Source: Natronococcus roseus (GTDB lineage: Archaea > Halobacteriota > Halobacteria > Halobacteriales > Natrialbaceae). From it: a DNA stretch of 64,000 nt. The translations under genes and the position numbers were made by a program. Of this stretch, positions 1-8,724 are shown piece by piece. Position 1 is the first letter of the stretch; each line of letters starts with the position of its first letter. Location: positions 593,321-657,320 of the forward strand of contig NZ_JBHLJR010000002.1 of NCBI RefSeq assembly GCF_043677095.1, given 5' to 3'. The notes under the pieces are model-generated. The model searched no databases. It saw nothing but the letters and a program-made list of their open reading frames with translations, and was not told the origin of the DNA.

Positions 1-545
1 GTTCGGAAGTCCCGCCGCACGGTTCCCTGCCCGCACTCGCGCATCCGTTCGATCGACTCGTCGCGCAGTTCGGGGTCGGGATCGTGAAAGAGCCGATCCG
101 AGCCGTGGAGGAACTCGAGGGCCCGATCGAAGTCGTTCTCGAGCCACTCGAGCAGATCCTGGAGCACGCCAAGTTTGGCGCCCGTTCCGGCCAGAACGAT
201 CCCGTCGATATCGGGGTCGCGCTCGAGCAGAAGCTGCATAGTGACGGCTCCGCCAAGGGAGCTACCTGCCAGTACACTCGCGTCCGTCGCCTCGAGGACG
301 GCCGCGACGTCGTCGGCGTACGCCGACAGCGCCGTGTACCCCGCGCTGGCGTCGACGTCCTCGGAGTCGCCGTGCCCGCTGAGGTCGACGGCGACGACCG
401 GGTACCGATCGGCGAGGCGGTGCTGTGCCTTCCAGGCTGCTCGTGAGCCCCCGCTGCCGTGGACGAAACAGATCGTCGGCTCCGTCCCCCCTCGATCGGC
501 GACCTCGTAGGCCGTCTCCCGGCCGTGGTGTCGAACCGTTTCCAT
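1..545 (-). CDS. Alpha/beta hydrolase, partial (C-terminus beyond left edge)
   Basis: About 181 codons of an alpha/beta hydrolase fold protein are visible, starting at the ATG at 545; the C-terminal end is cut by the window edge. The early strand followed by HGSGGS (residues 29-34) looks like the oxyanion-hole motif. DLSGHGDS follows at about 54-61, and GSSLGG (94-99) is the nucleophile elbow with Ser96 as likely nucleophile. The acid and histidine of the triad would lie beyond the edge. The substrate cannot be told from the sequence. It is transcribed away from the Cdc48 operon on its right. Confidence 0.8.
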   Translation of the reverse strand, partial: METVRHHGRETAYEVADRGGTEPTICFVHGSGGSRAAWKAQHRLADRYPVVAVDLSGHGDSEDVDASAGYTALSAYADDVAAVLEATDASVLAGSSLGGAVTMQLLLERDPDIDGIVLAGTGAKLGVLQDLLEWLENDFDRALEFLHGSDRLFHDPDPELRDESIERMRECGQGTVRRDFR

Positions 546-713
546 ACACCTCCGGACGCGGGGGACCGGTATAAAGGCTCGAGCCGGATCCCGAGACAAC
601 CGGCAGGAACGGACGGATCCGATAGGAACCTGGGACCGGAGTCCGTACGTCGAACTGCGAACAAGCCTCTTCTATGGTGCCCCGATTCCGTACCGTGGTT
701 TCTCGGAGAAATG

Positions 714-721
714 TTTATATA
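714..721 (+). promoter_or_regulatory. TATA box of the Cdc48 operon
   Basis: The string tttatata lies 32-39 bases before the ATG at 753. That is the normal archaeal TATA position for a transcript with a leader of about 10 bases or less. The intergenic stretch 546-752 holds nothing else I recognise. Confidence 0.7.
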
Positions 722-752
722 CTAGTAGCGCTTACCCGTAGTTAGTATCACC

Positions 753-1001
753 ATGACACTCGATCAATTCACCCGTGGAGACGAGCAGATTGCTCGTCGC
801 TACGAGTACGAGGACGGATCGGTGCTGGCCGTCGATTTCGGCACGGCGAGTACCGACGCCACCGCCGACACCGTCGACGGAACGGTCATCGTCGTCGACG
901 GCGACGACCAGTACGAGTTCGAGCTGCCCGACGGCGCAGCTGACGCGCACACGTTTATCAGAAACGGCGTGCTCACTGTCGAACTGGAGGGCAACCAATG
1001 A
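753..1001 (+). CDS. Small Hsp20-like acidic protein upstream of Cdc48
   Basis: An 82-residue, strongly acidic, mostly beta-type protein. Its middle and end (alternating hydrophobic strands ending in NGVLTVELEGNQ) resemble the C-terminal edge of the alpha-crystallin/Hsp20 fold. The stop overlaps the ATG of the downstream Cdc48 ATPase by four bases, so the two are translationally coupled and probably co-regulated. A role as substrate adaptor or co-chaperone of Cdc48 is inference from this coupling. It is much shorter than a full Hsp20, lacking the N-terminal region. Confidence 0.7.
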   Translation: MTLDQFTRGDEQIARRYEYEDGSVLAVDFGTASTDATADTVDGTVIVVDGDDQYEFELPDGAADAHTFIRNGVLTVELEGNQ

Positions 1002-3259
1002 AACTCACCGTCAAACCCCTAAAACAGAAGGACGCGGGCCGCGGACTCGCCGCGATCGACCGCGTCTCGATGCGCGAGCTCGACCTCGAAAACGGCGATT
1101 ACATCGTCATCGAGGGCAACGATGACAGCCAGGCCGTCGCGCGCGTCTGGCCCGGCTACCCCGAGGACGAGGGCCGCGGCATCGTTCGCATCGACGGCCG
1201 CCTGCGTCAGGAGGCCGACGTCGGGATCGACGACAACGTGAGCGTCGAGCCCGCCGACGTCAAACCTGCGAACTCGGTCACGGTCGCGCTCCCGCAGAAC
1301 CTCCGCATTCGCGGCGACATCGGCCCGCTCGTGCGCGACAAGCTGTCCGGCCAGGCGGTCACCGAGGGGCAGACGGTGCCGTTCTCGCTGTCGTTCGGTC
1401 CGATGGCCAGCTCCGGCCAGTCGGTGCCGCTGAAAATCGCCAGCGCCGACCCCTCCGGAACGGTCGTCATCACCGACTCGACGAACATCGAGATCTCGGA
1501 GACGCCGGCCGAGCAGGTCAGCTCCGAGGCCGGCGAGTCCCCCGAGGGAGTGCCGAACATCACCTACGAGGACATCGGTGGACTCGACGACGAGCTCGAT
1601 CAGGTCCGGGAGATGATCGAGCTGCCGATGCGCCACCCCGAGCTGTTCCAGCAACTCGGCATCGAACCGCCGAAGGGGGTCCTGCTGCACGGTCCGCCCG
1701 GCACCGGGAAGACCCTGATGGCGAAAGCCGTCGCCAACGAGATCGACGCTCACTTCGAGACGATCTCCGGCCCGGAAATCATGTCGAAGTACTACGGCGA
1801 ATCGGAGGAGCAGCTCCGGGAGGTGTTCGAGGAGGCAGAGGAGAACGCCCCCGCGATCATCTTCATCGACGAGCTCGACTCCATCGCCGCCAAACGGGAG
1901 GAGGCCGGCGGCGACGTCGAACGACGCGTCGTCGCCCAGCTGCTGAGCCTAATGGACGGCCTCGAGGAGCGCGGCCGAGTCACGGTCATCGCGGCGACGA
2001 ACCGCGTCGACGCGATCGATCCCGCACTCCGTCGCGGCGGCCGGTTCGACCGCGAGATCGAGATCGGCGTCCCCGACAAGGGCGGCCGCAAGGAGATCCT
2101 GCAGGTCCACACCCGCGGGATGCCGCTGGTCGAGGGCATCGACCTCGACCACTACGCCGAGAACACCCACGGATTCGTCGGGGCCGACCTCGAGAGCCTC
2201 GCCCGCGAGGGCGCGATGAACGCCCTGCGACGGATCCGCCCCGATCTCGATCTGGAGTCCGACGAGATCGACGCCGAGGTCCTCGAGTCCCTCGAGGTGA
2301 CCGAAGACGACATCAAGGAGGCGATGAAGGGGATCCAACCCTCGGCGCTCCGGGAGGTGTTCGTCGAGGTTCCCGACATCACGTGGGACGAGGTCGGCGG
2401 GCTCGGCGACACCAAAGAACGGCTGCGCGAGACGATCCAGTGGCCGCTTGACTACCCCGAAGTGTTCGAGCAGATGGACATGGAGGCCGCCAAGGGCGTC
2501 CTCATGTACGGCCCGCCCGGCACCGGGAAGACGCTGCTGGCCAAAGCCGTCGCGAACGAGTCCCAGTCGAACTTCATCTCGATCAAGGGGCCCGAACTCC
2601 TGAACAAGTACGTCGGCGAGTCCGAGAAGGGCGTCCGCGAGGTCTTCGAGAAGGCCCGCTCGAACGCCCCGACCGTGATCTTCTTCGACGAGATCGACTC
2701 GATCGCGGGCGAACGCGGCCAGCGCCAGGGCGATTCGGGCGTCGGCGAGCGCGTCGTCTCCCAGCTGCTCACCGAGCTCGACGGCCTCGAGGAGCTCGAG
2801 GACGTCGTCGTGATCGCGACGACCAACCGCCCGGACCTGATCGACTCGGCGCTGCTGCGACCCGGCCGACTCGACCGCCACGTCCACGTGCCGGTCCCCG
2901 ACGAGGAGGGCCGCAAGCGGATCTTCGAGGTCCACACCCGCGACAAACCCCTGGCCGACGCGATCGACCTCGAGTGGCTCGCCGCCGAAACGGAGGGCTA
3001 CGTCGGCGCCGACATCGAGGCCGTCACCCGCGAGGCCTCGATGGCCGCCAGCCGCGAGTTCATCAACTCGGTCGACCCCGGCGACATGCCGGACACGATC
3101 GAGAACGTCCGCATCAGCAAGGAACACTTCGAGCAGGCGCTCGAGGAGGTCCAGCCGAGCGTGACCCCCGAGACCCGCGAGCGCTACGAGGAGATCGAAC
3201 AGCAGTTCCAGGCCACCGAACCCGAGGGCGAAGAACAGCTCGGCCGCACCTTCCAGTAA
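998..3259 (+). CDS. Cdc48/VCP-type AAA+ ATPase
   Basis: A 753-residue protein with the full Cdc48 plan: an N-terminal double-psi barrel domain opening MKLTVKPLKQ, then two AAA modules (D1, D2). Walker A GPPGTGKT occurs at 232-239 and 505-512. Walker B-like FIDE and FFDE follow each one, and the second region of homology arginines are present. Cdc48 unfolds proteins, often for degradation by the proteasome, in the cytosol. It is coupled to the small gene before it (ATGA overlap). A second, more diverged paralogue lies at 60793-63012. Confidence 0.97.
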   Translation: MKLTVKPLKQKDAGRGLAAIDRVSMRELDLENGDYIVIEGNDDSQAVARVWPGYPEDEGRGIVRIDGRLRQEADVGIDDNVSVEPADVKPANSVTVALPQNLRIRGDIGPLVRDKLSGQAVTEGQTVPFSLSFGPMASSGQSVPLKIASADPSGTVVITDSTNIEISETPAEQVSSEAGESPEGVPNITYEDIGGLDDELDQVREMIELPMRHPELFQQLGIEPPKGVLLHGPPGTGKTLMAKAVANEIDAHFETISGPEIMSKYYGESEEQLREVFEEAEENAPAIIFIDELDSIAAKREEAGGDVERRVVAQLLSLMDGLEERGRVTVIAATNRVDAIDPALRRGGRFDREIEIGVPDKGGRKEILQVHTRGMPLVEGIDLDHYAENTHGFVGADLESLAREGAMNALRRIRPDLDLESDEIDAEVLESLEVTEDDIKEAMKGIQPSALREVFVEVPDITWDEVGGLGDTKERLRETIQWPLDYPEVFEQMDMEAAKGVLMYGPPGTGKTLLAKAVANESQSNFISIKGPELLNKYVGESEKGVREVFEKARSNAPTVIFFDEIDSIAGERGQRQGDSGVGERVVSQLLTELDGLEELEDVVVIATTNRPDLIDSALLRPGRLDRHVHVPVPDEEGRKRIFEVHTRDKPLADAIDLEWLAAETEGYVGADIEAVTREASMAASREFINSVDPGDMPDTIENVRISKEHFEQALEEVQPSVTPETRERYEEIEQQFQATEPEGEEQLGRTFQ

Positions 3260-3315
3260 CGGCAGCGCCCTCGTTCTCACCGGTTTAGTCTCGAAAGGTC
3301 GAGAGAACGGCTATT

Positions 3316-3453
3316 TCAGAAGACGAAGACGGCAACGAAGATAACGATCCCGAAGGCGGCCGTGAGCGCCATCCAGACGGCGACGATGATCGCGGCCTGT
3401 CGACCGGTCAGCTCCTCGCCCTCGAGCACATCGACGAGCCGTTGTAACTCCAT
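3316..3453 (-). CDS. Small single-span membrane protein (45 aa)
   Basis: A 45-residue ORF beginning MELQRLVDVLEGEELTG. An acidic, helical N-terminus is followed by one hydrophobic span of about 22 residues (around 22-43, AAIIVAVWMALTAAF then GIVIFVAVFVF) that runs to the C-terminus. It is convergent with the Cdc48 gene and sits just upstream of the peroxiredoxin gene. The function is unknown. The composition and clean start and stop favour a real gene. Confidence 0.6.
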   Translation of the reverse strand: MELQRLVDVLEGEELTGRQAAIIVAVWMALTAAFGIVIFVAVFVF

Positions 3454-3581
3454 ACTGGTGGGTCCGGCTATCGGTGCAAAACTCTTTGTCCCGAAATATC
3501 GAGACGGTACCGGGATCGGAACCGCCGGCCGAACCGATTCGCCTCGCGGTCGCCGCCACCTCAGAGCGGGCCGCCGAAAGC

Positions 3582-4067
3582 CTACCGCTCCGGAACGGCC
3601 TTTCCGGTCCGTCGTTCGTCGAGGTTCTCGAGCACGGCCTCGGCGTGTCCATCGGGCGAGACGTCCCCGTAGGCCGCCTCGATCGTGCCGTCGGAGCCGA
3701 CGACGTACGTGGTTCGGAAGACGCCGTCGAAGGTGTTGCCGAACATCTGCTTCTCGCCGTAGGCCTCGTACAGCGTCGCGACCTCTCCCTCGGGATCGGA
3801 GAGCAGGTCGAACTCGAGGTCGTGGTCGGCGGCGAACGACTCGAGGTCCGCGACCGAGTCGTCGCTGATCCCGACGATATCGACGCCGCGGTCTTCGAAC
3901 TCCTCTCGAGCCGCCTCGAACTCTCGAGCCTCGGTCGTACAGCCGTCGGTGCCCGCTCGCGGATAGAAGTAGACGACGAGTCGGCCGTCGAACTCCGAAC
4001 GGCGAACCGTCTCGCCGTGTTGGTTTTGTAGTACGAACTCGGGTGCGTCGTCGCCGGTTTCGAGCAT
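3582..4067 (-). CDS. bcp: Peroxiredoxin, BCP/PrxQ type
   Basis: A 161-residue thioredoxin-fold peroxiredoxin that reduces hydroperoxides. The peroxidatic cysteine is Cys43 in YPRAGTDGCTTEA. The usual BCP layout is intact (VLQNQHGE, VVYFYPRAGTDGCT, VGISDDS). Cys43 is the only cysteine in the protein: the resolving cysteine found five residues later in many BCP proteins is replaced (TTEAREF), so it should act as a 1-Cys enzyme with an external thiol partner. The start is the ATG at 4067. Confidence 0.93.
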   Translation of the reverse strand: MLETGDDAPEFVLQNQHGETVRRSEFDGRLVVYFYPRAGTDGCTTEAREFEAAREEFEDRGVDIVGISDDSVADLESFAADHDLEFDLLSDPEGEVATLYEAYGEKQMFGNTFDGVFRTTYVVGSDGTIEAAYGDVSPDGHAEAVLENLDERRTGKAVPER

Positions 4068-4125
4068 ACCGTCCCTTCGACGGAGACGTCGTATGCCTTC
4101 CGGTTGCGTCCGACGGGCCCGGCCC

Positions 4126-5136
4126 TCAGTCGAGCCGTTCGGCCGCGTCGCGCTCGAGCAGGGGCGAGGCGTTCTGTTCGGGGAGCATGACGACGTCGTC
4201 GGAGGAGAGCGTGTACTCGCGGTCGTCGACGCCGAGGATCGACCCGACGTCGCGGGTCATCCGAACGGTAACGCGATCGACGGCGTCCTCGGCGGCGGGC
4301 TCCGGGTCGTCCTGTCCACCCTCGAGGTCGGGGTCAATGGACTCGCCGGGAGCCGAGTCGCTTCCATCCGGCGTAGCCGCTCCGTCATCGGCAGCGTCGA
4401 CCGGTGACGGCGGCTCTCCGTCGGGTCGCGGCGCCTCCTCGCTCGCGTCGGCGGTCGCCGGGCCGGCACCGCCCATAACGTCGGCGGCCGTGACCTCGCT
4501 CTCGCTTTCGCCCGCGTCCGCCGCTGGGGAGGCGTCGTCGGGCTCGAGGGTCGTCGGGTCGACGGCCGCGTCGTCGTCGGTCGGATCGGGCTCCATCGGC
4601 GGCGCAGGTGGCGCGTCGTCGGTCGACGCGTCGGGTTCGGCGGCCGATCTCGAGGACTCCCTCGTCGAGTCGGTTGGTGGGTTGGAAACCGGATCCGACT
4701 CGGGTTCGGACGCCGGACCCGACTCCCGTTCGGGGTCGGGATCGGCCTCGAGACCCTCGAGGACGTCGAGGACGCGGGTCTTGTTCGCGTCGATACGATC
4801 GACGAGGTCGTCGAAGAGATCGGCCTCCTCGGCGGTGAGTCCCTCGTCGTTGGCCGCCATTCCCGCCGCGGCGAGGCTGGCCTGCTTGACGAGCTTGCCC
4901 ATTCGTCGCTCGTAGATCGCCTCGACGACGTCCTTGGCGGTCTCGATCTCGTCGGTGAGTCGGCTCACCTCGGGCGAGGAGAAGGGGTCGTCGGCCCGTT
5001 CGGCCGCCCGATCGCGTTCGGCCTCGAGTTCGGCGATGTACTCGCCGACCTCCTGGTAGAACGAGGGGCGCAGGTTCTGGAGGCTGTCCTTCTGGCGCTC
5101 CTTGCTCTGGACGGATCGTAGCTCGTCGAGATTCAT
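4126..5136 (-). CDS. Replication factor GINS subunit (Gins15/Gins51 type)
   Basis: 336 residues. The helical A domain of GINS spans about 1-140 (MNLDELRSVQSKERQ start; RPSFYQEVGEYI). A long, low-complexity acidic linker runs from about 140 to 275. A small beta-rich B domain ends the protein (VTVRMTRDVGSILGVDDREY, then LPEQNASPLLERDAAERLD). This A-then-B order is the archaeal Gins51 arrangement. GINS bridges Cdc45/RecJ and MCM at the fork. The ATG overlaps the stop of primase priS (5133-5136), so the two replication genes form a coupled pair. The linker is much longer than in non-halophiles. Confidence 0.93.
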   Translation of the reverse strand: MNLDELRSVQSKERQKDSLQNLRPSFYQEVGEYIAELEAERDRAAERADDPFSSPEVSRLTDEIETAKDVVEAIYERRMGKLVKQASLAAAGMAANDEGLTAEEADLFDDLVDRIDANKTRVLDVLEGLEADPDPERESGPASEPESDPVSNPPTDSTRESSRSAAEPDASTDDAPPAPPMEPDPTDDDAAVDPTTLEPDDASPAADAGESESEVTAADVMGGAGPATADASEEAPRPDGEPPSPVDAADDGAATPDGSDSAPGESIDPDLEGGQDDPEPAAEDAVDRVTVRMTRDVGSILGVDDREYTLSSDDVVMLPEQNASPLLERDAAERLD

Positions 5137-6308
5137 TCTTTCTCCTTCTCGGCTCGGCCGCGGGCCATGAGGAACACGGCAACGTACTCCGGAAGTGACT
5201 GGTCACCCTCCGGAACCGTAAAGCTATCTCCTCCCAGTTCGACCTCGCCGCCGTCGGTGACGTCGACCCGGATCTCGTGGCCCGTAAACGTCTCCGGGAC
5301 GGCGTCGACCAGCGGGTCGAAGGCGTCGATCTCGTCGCGCCCGAGTCTGACCGTCTCGAGCCCGCTGCCGCCGTGGAGACTGCCCGGGAGGCGGATGAGC
5401 CGGTTCGTATCGGTCGTCACCGGTTCGTCGATCGGGGCGTTGTCGGCCTCGACGGCTCGGTGAGCGAACCGTTCGGCAAGCTGGGAGACGGCGGTGTGGA
5501 CGGTGACGTTGCCAGCCTCGAGCCCCTCACGGTTGTTCCGGGCGGCGTTTAACGTCGCCGTCGCCTTCCCCTCGCCGATCCCGTCGAACTCCCGGAGGCG
5601 CTCGAGGGCAGCGTCCTCCTCGAGGGCGAGCAGCTCGTCGACGAAGGCCATAAACCGGTCGTGGGTGCGGGCGCCCCAGCCACCCTCGGTTCGCAGGGTG
5701 CGGCGTTCGGTCGGGGTCTTGCGGCCGAGTCCGGCGACGGTCTCGGTCTCGATCAGCTCCTCGAACTCGAGGCCGATCCCGCGGACGTAGTCGACGACCT
5801 CCCGACGGTGCTCCCGGTCGAAGTGCCGGATCGACTCGTCGCGGACGTGCACGTGGTACCCCCGCCCGCCCGAGAAGACGATCTCCAGCTCCTCGAACGC
5901 GAAGTCGTCCTCGAGGAAATCCAGCAGGCGAAGGAGGGCGTCCTTGCACGTCGCGAGCATCTCGGCGTAGGAGTCCTCGCCGAGGGTCACGTTCGGCAGG
6001 TGGTCGGCGTCGAGGTCGAAGACGAGATCCGCGGACTGCCAGTCCTTCTCGTGCATCGAGCTCGCGCCGGGGTCGCGAAACCGCCCCGCCGAGAAGTAGA
6101 CGTGGCGGGGCCGCTTGCGGACGAGGAACTCCTCCAGGTCGCCGAGTTCGAGCAGCGAACGGTGCCGGACCATCGTCGTGTCGGGTCCTTCGGTCCAGGG
6201 GATGTACCCCCACTCGCGCTCGTTGGCCGCGGGCGGGAGCGTCAGCTCCGTGCGGCGGTAGTGATCGCGGAATCGACCCCGAAGGTAGGCCCTCGTTCGC
6301 TCCTCCAT
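5133..6308 (-). CDS. priS: DNA primase small (catalytic) subunit
   Basis: A 391-residue archaeal/eukaryotic-type primase small subunit. The catalytic acidic motif DLDAD is at 98-102, preceded by the conserved YFSAGRFRDP region. SGGRGYHVHV is the second signature. It makes RNA/DNA primers together with PriL, which is not in this window. It is first in a two-gene unit with the GINS gene (4-base overlap). Confidence 0.96.
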   Translation of the reverse strand: MEERTRAYLRGRFRDHYRRTELTLPPAANEREWGYIPWTEGPDTTMVRHRSLLELGDLEEFLVRKRPRHVYFSAGRFRDPGASSMHEKDWQSADLVFDLDADHLPNVTLGEDSYAEMLATCKDALLRLLDFLEDDFAFEELEIVFSGGRGYHVHVRDESIRHFDREHRREVVDYVRGIGLEFEELIETETVAGLGRKTPTERRTLRTEGGWGARTHDRFMAFVDELLALEEDAALERLREFDGIGEGKATATLNAARNNREGLEAGNVTVHTAVSQLAERFAHRAVEADNAPIDEPVTTDTNRLIRLPGSLHGGSGLETVRLGRDEIDAFDPLVDAVPETFTGHEIRVDVTDGGEVELGGDSFTVPEGDQSLPEYVAVFLMARGRAEKEKE

Positions 6309-6419
6309 GCGCCTCGTGTGCTCGTCGTCGTGACGGTATAATCCTGCCGAAAGCCCCGGCCCGTGGGGACCCCTCCCGAGCGGCCGCTCGCGGGGCGGCG
6401 AGTGCGGAACGACGGCGGT

Positions 6420-6896
6420 CTACCGGCGGACGAACTCCGAGATCCGGTCGGCCAGTCCGGAGTCCGAACCGAGTTTGAGGTAGTAGGCGTCGCCGCCGTC
6501 CTCGTAGTAGCCGTTGATCCGGCGTTTGATCTCGAAGCCGAGGTGTTCGTAGAACTCGAGGGCGTTCTCGTTGCTGGTCCGGGCATGGCAGGTGATCGAC
6601 TCGTTGTCGTCGGCGACTCGCGCGACGAGTCGCTTGCCGATCCCCTGGCCGCGAAACTCCGTCGAGACCGCCAGAAAGAGAATGTAGCCGTCGCGGCGAA
6701 CGGCCGCAAAACCCACGAGATCGTCCTCCTGCAGGTAGCAGTGGACCGTCGAGCGACGGTACGCGTCGGTAAAGAAGTCGTGGCGCTGCTTCAGCACGCC
6801 CTCCTGGCTGTTGATGCGCTCCTTGAGCCGCCAGGCCTCGTCGACGTACTCGTCGCTCCCCGGGGCGACGACGCGACTGTCGATGTTGACGCTCAC
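6420..6896 (-). CDS. GNAT-family N-acetyltransferase
   Basis: 158 residues from a GTG start at 6896 (an alternative GTG lies at 6902). The acetyl-CoA loop FRGQGIGKRLV and the motif B region NALEFYEHLGFEIKRRI are clear GNAT features. The start is supported by a TATA-like element at 6921-6926 that places the transcript start almost on the GTG, so the mRNA is probably leaderless. The acceptor substrate is not evident. It is divergent from the archease gene. Confidence 0.85.
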   Translation of the reverse strand: MSVNIDSRVVAPGSDEYVDEAWRLKERINSQEGVLKQRHDFFTDAYRRSTVHCYLQEDDLVGFAAVRRDGYILFLAVSTEFRGQGIGKRLVARVADDNESITCHARTSNENALEFYEHLGFEIKRRINGYYEDGGDAYYLKLGSDSGLADRISEFVRR

Positions 6897-6920
6897 TACC
6901 ACAGTGTAGCAGGCTCGCCA

Positions 6921-6926
6921 ATATAA
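6921..6926 (-). promoter_or_regulatory. TATA box of the GNAT gene
   Basis: On the minus strand the sequence reads ttatat about 25-30 bases before the GTG at 6896. This spacing gives a leaderless transcript and decides the start against the much longer upstream reading frame. Confidence 0.55.
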
Positions 6927-7049
6927 TTCCACCGGCAGCGCGGTCGTTCGCCGGGAACCGCCCGACCATCCGCCGTCGGTACTGCCCGAGACGCGACGGC
7001 GGCGGGTCGAAGCGACGGACATACCTCGCGGGCTCGAGAACGGGAGAGT

Positions 7050-7469
7050 ATGGGATTCCAGCTTCGCGACCACACCGCCGACATCGGGGTCGAAGCGACC
7101 GGGGGGAGCCTCGAGGCGGTCTTCGCGGCTATCGCCGACGGACTTGCGGCCGCCTCCTGCGAGTCGATCCCGGACGGGACCGGCGAGCGCTTCTCGGTGT
7201 CGGTGACGGCTGAGAGCCGCGAGGCGCTGCTGTTCGACTTTCTGGACGAACTGATCTACCTGCGGGACGTCCGGGCGGCCCTGCCCGTCGACCACCGCGT
7301 CGAACGGGTCGACCAGTTCGGCGAGGAGGGGTGGCGCCTCGAGGGCAGCGCTCGCGGGATCCCCCTCGAGGCGATCACCGCCCGCGAGATCAAGGCCGTC
7401 ACCTACTCCGAGATGCGACTCGAGGCGGTCGACGACGGCTGGGAGGCGTACGTGGTCTTCGACGTCTGA
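7050..7469 (+). CDS. Archease (RtcB cofactor)
   Basis: A 139-residue archease. The opening MGFQLRDHTADIGVEATG carries the conserved His-Thr-Ala-Asp metal-binding motif, and the C-terminal block AITAREIKAVTYSEM is the other family signature. Archease speeds guanylation and turnover of the RNA ligase RtcB. RtcB is encoded at 8725, with one membrane protein gene between them, so this is an RNA ligation/tRNA splicing neighbourhood. Confidence 0.95.
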   Translation: MGFQLRDHTADIGVEATGGSLEAVFAAIADGLAAASCESIPDGTGERFSVSVTAESREALLFDFLDELIYLRDVRAALPVDHRVERVDQFGEEGWRLEGSARGIPLEAITAREIKAVTYSEMRLEAVDDGWEAYVVFDV

Positions 7470-7611
7470 GACGGGCTGCGGTACCGATGTCCCGGAGCGC
7501 CCGCGAGCTGTCCTGCGGTCGCTCCGGAATCGATGTACAGGAGTTCGCCCGAGGGAGTTCGGGAACCGCCAGGTGGGGTGTTTTTCCGTCGCCTCCGCGA
7601 TACACTACGCG

Positions 7612-8676
7612 ATGGACGGCTATCGTCGCTCGCGACCCGTCGCGGCCCCCGCCGCGACCATCGGCTCGCTGCTCGCGCTCGTCGCGCTCGCAACCGGGTC
7701 GGCCCGCGCCCACGAGGAGTACGTCGCCGACGAGGAGTACGACGTTCCCGTCGCGGAGTTTCTGACCGACGCGCTGACCGATCCCCTCGTCGTCGGTCCG
7801 CTCGTCGCCGGCGGCCTGGCCGCCCTGGCCGTTCTGGGCGGCTATCTGTACGTTCGGCCCGCGCCGCGGGACGTGGCCGCGTTCAGGGACGCGATGGGCG
7901 AGTACACCGGGTACGTCCCGTGGCTGTTGCGGATCTCGTTCGGGATCCCCCTGATCGGCGCCGGGTTCGAGGGGTACTTCGTTAGCCCCGCAGTCGAGGT
8001 CGAGCTCCGGCTCCTGCAGGTCGGCCTGGGCTTCCTGTTGCTGTTCGGGCTCGGCACTCGAGTCGTCGCGCTGGCGGCGCTCGCGGCGTACCTCGTCGGA
8101 CTGGCGTTTCGCCCGCTGTTGCTGTTACAGCTCGAGTTCGTCGGCGGACTGCTCGCGGTCGCGCTCGTCGGGAGCGGGAAGCCGAGCGCGGACCACGTCC
8201 TCCAGCGGATGGCCGGAATGCACGGAACCCTCTACGGCCGGATCGACGTCGTCTACGACCACGCCCGCCGGTTCCAGGAGTGGAACGAGCGGTACAAGCA
8301 GTACCTGCCGACGGTAGTCCGGATCGGTCTCGGCGCGGCGTTCATCTATCTCGGGCTGACCCAGAAGATCCTCCGGCCGGGAATCGCGCTGGCGGTCGTC
8401 GACCAGTACGACCTGACGAGCGTCGTCCCGGTCAGCCCGGAGCTGTGGGTGATGGGCGCGGGGCTGGCCGAGATCGCCCTCGGCATCGCCCTGATCCTCG
8501 GCCTCTTCACCCGCGCGACGGCCCTGTCGGCGATCGCGATGTTCACGCTGACGCTGTTCGCGCTGCCCGACGACCCCGTGCTGGCCCACGTCGCGCTGTT
8601 CGGAATGGCCTCGGTGTTGCTGATCACCGGGAGCGGTCCCCTCGGCGTCGACGGCCGGCTCACCGAGGTCGACTGA
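7612..8676 (+). CDS. DoxX-like membrane protein
   Basis: 354 residues from the ATG at 7612. It begins with a signal-like segment (about 10-34, ending SARAHEEY), then a periplasm-facing stretch and about eight hydrophobic spans arranged as two related halves (7790-8190 and 8320-8640). The C-terminal half has the DoxX look (RIGLGAAFIYLGLTQKIL; AGLAEIALGIALILGLFTR). DoxX proteins are quinone-linked or accessory membrane proteins; no specific role is known here. An upstream GTG at 7573 would add 13 residues before the signal sequence and is less likely. Confidence 0.75.
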   Translation: MDGYRRSRPVAAPAATIGSLLALVALATGSARAHEEYVADEEYDVPVAEFLTDALTDPLVVGPLVAGGLAALAVLGGYLYVRPAPRDVAAFRDAMGEYTGYVPWLLRISFGIPLIGAGFEGYFVSPAVEVELRLLQVGLGFLLLFGLGTRVVALAALAAYLVGLAFRPLLLLQLEFVGGLLAVALVGSGKPSADHVLQRMAGMHGTLYGRIDVVYDHARRFQEWNERYKQYLPTVVRIGLGAAFIYLGLTQKILRPGIALAVVDQYDLTSVVPVSPELWVMGAGLAEIALGIALILGLFTRATALSAIAMFTLTLFALPDDPVLAHVALFGMASVLLITGSGPLGVDGRLTEVD

Positions 8677-8724
8677 CGGCGTCGAGGCGAACGTTCTTTC
8701 ATCGTCGCCGTCGGAGTGTCGCGT

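Noticed and set aside
1019..1753. Long minus-strand reading frame opposite the Cdc48 gene
   Set aside because: Antisense shadow of a G+C-rich gene; arginine/valine-rich translation without domain features.
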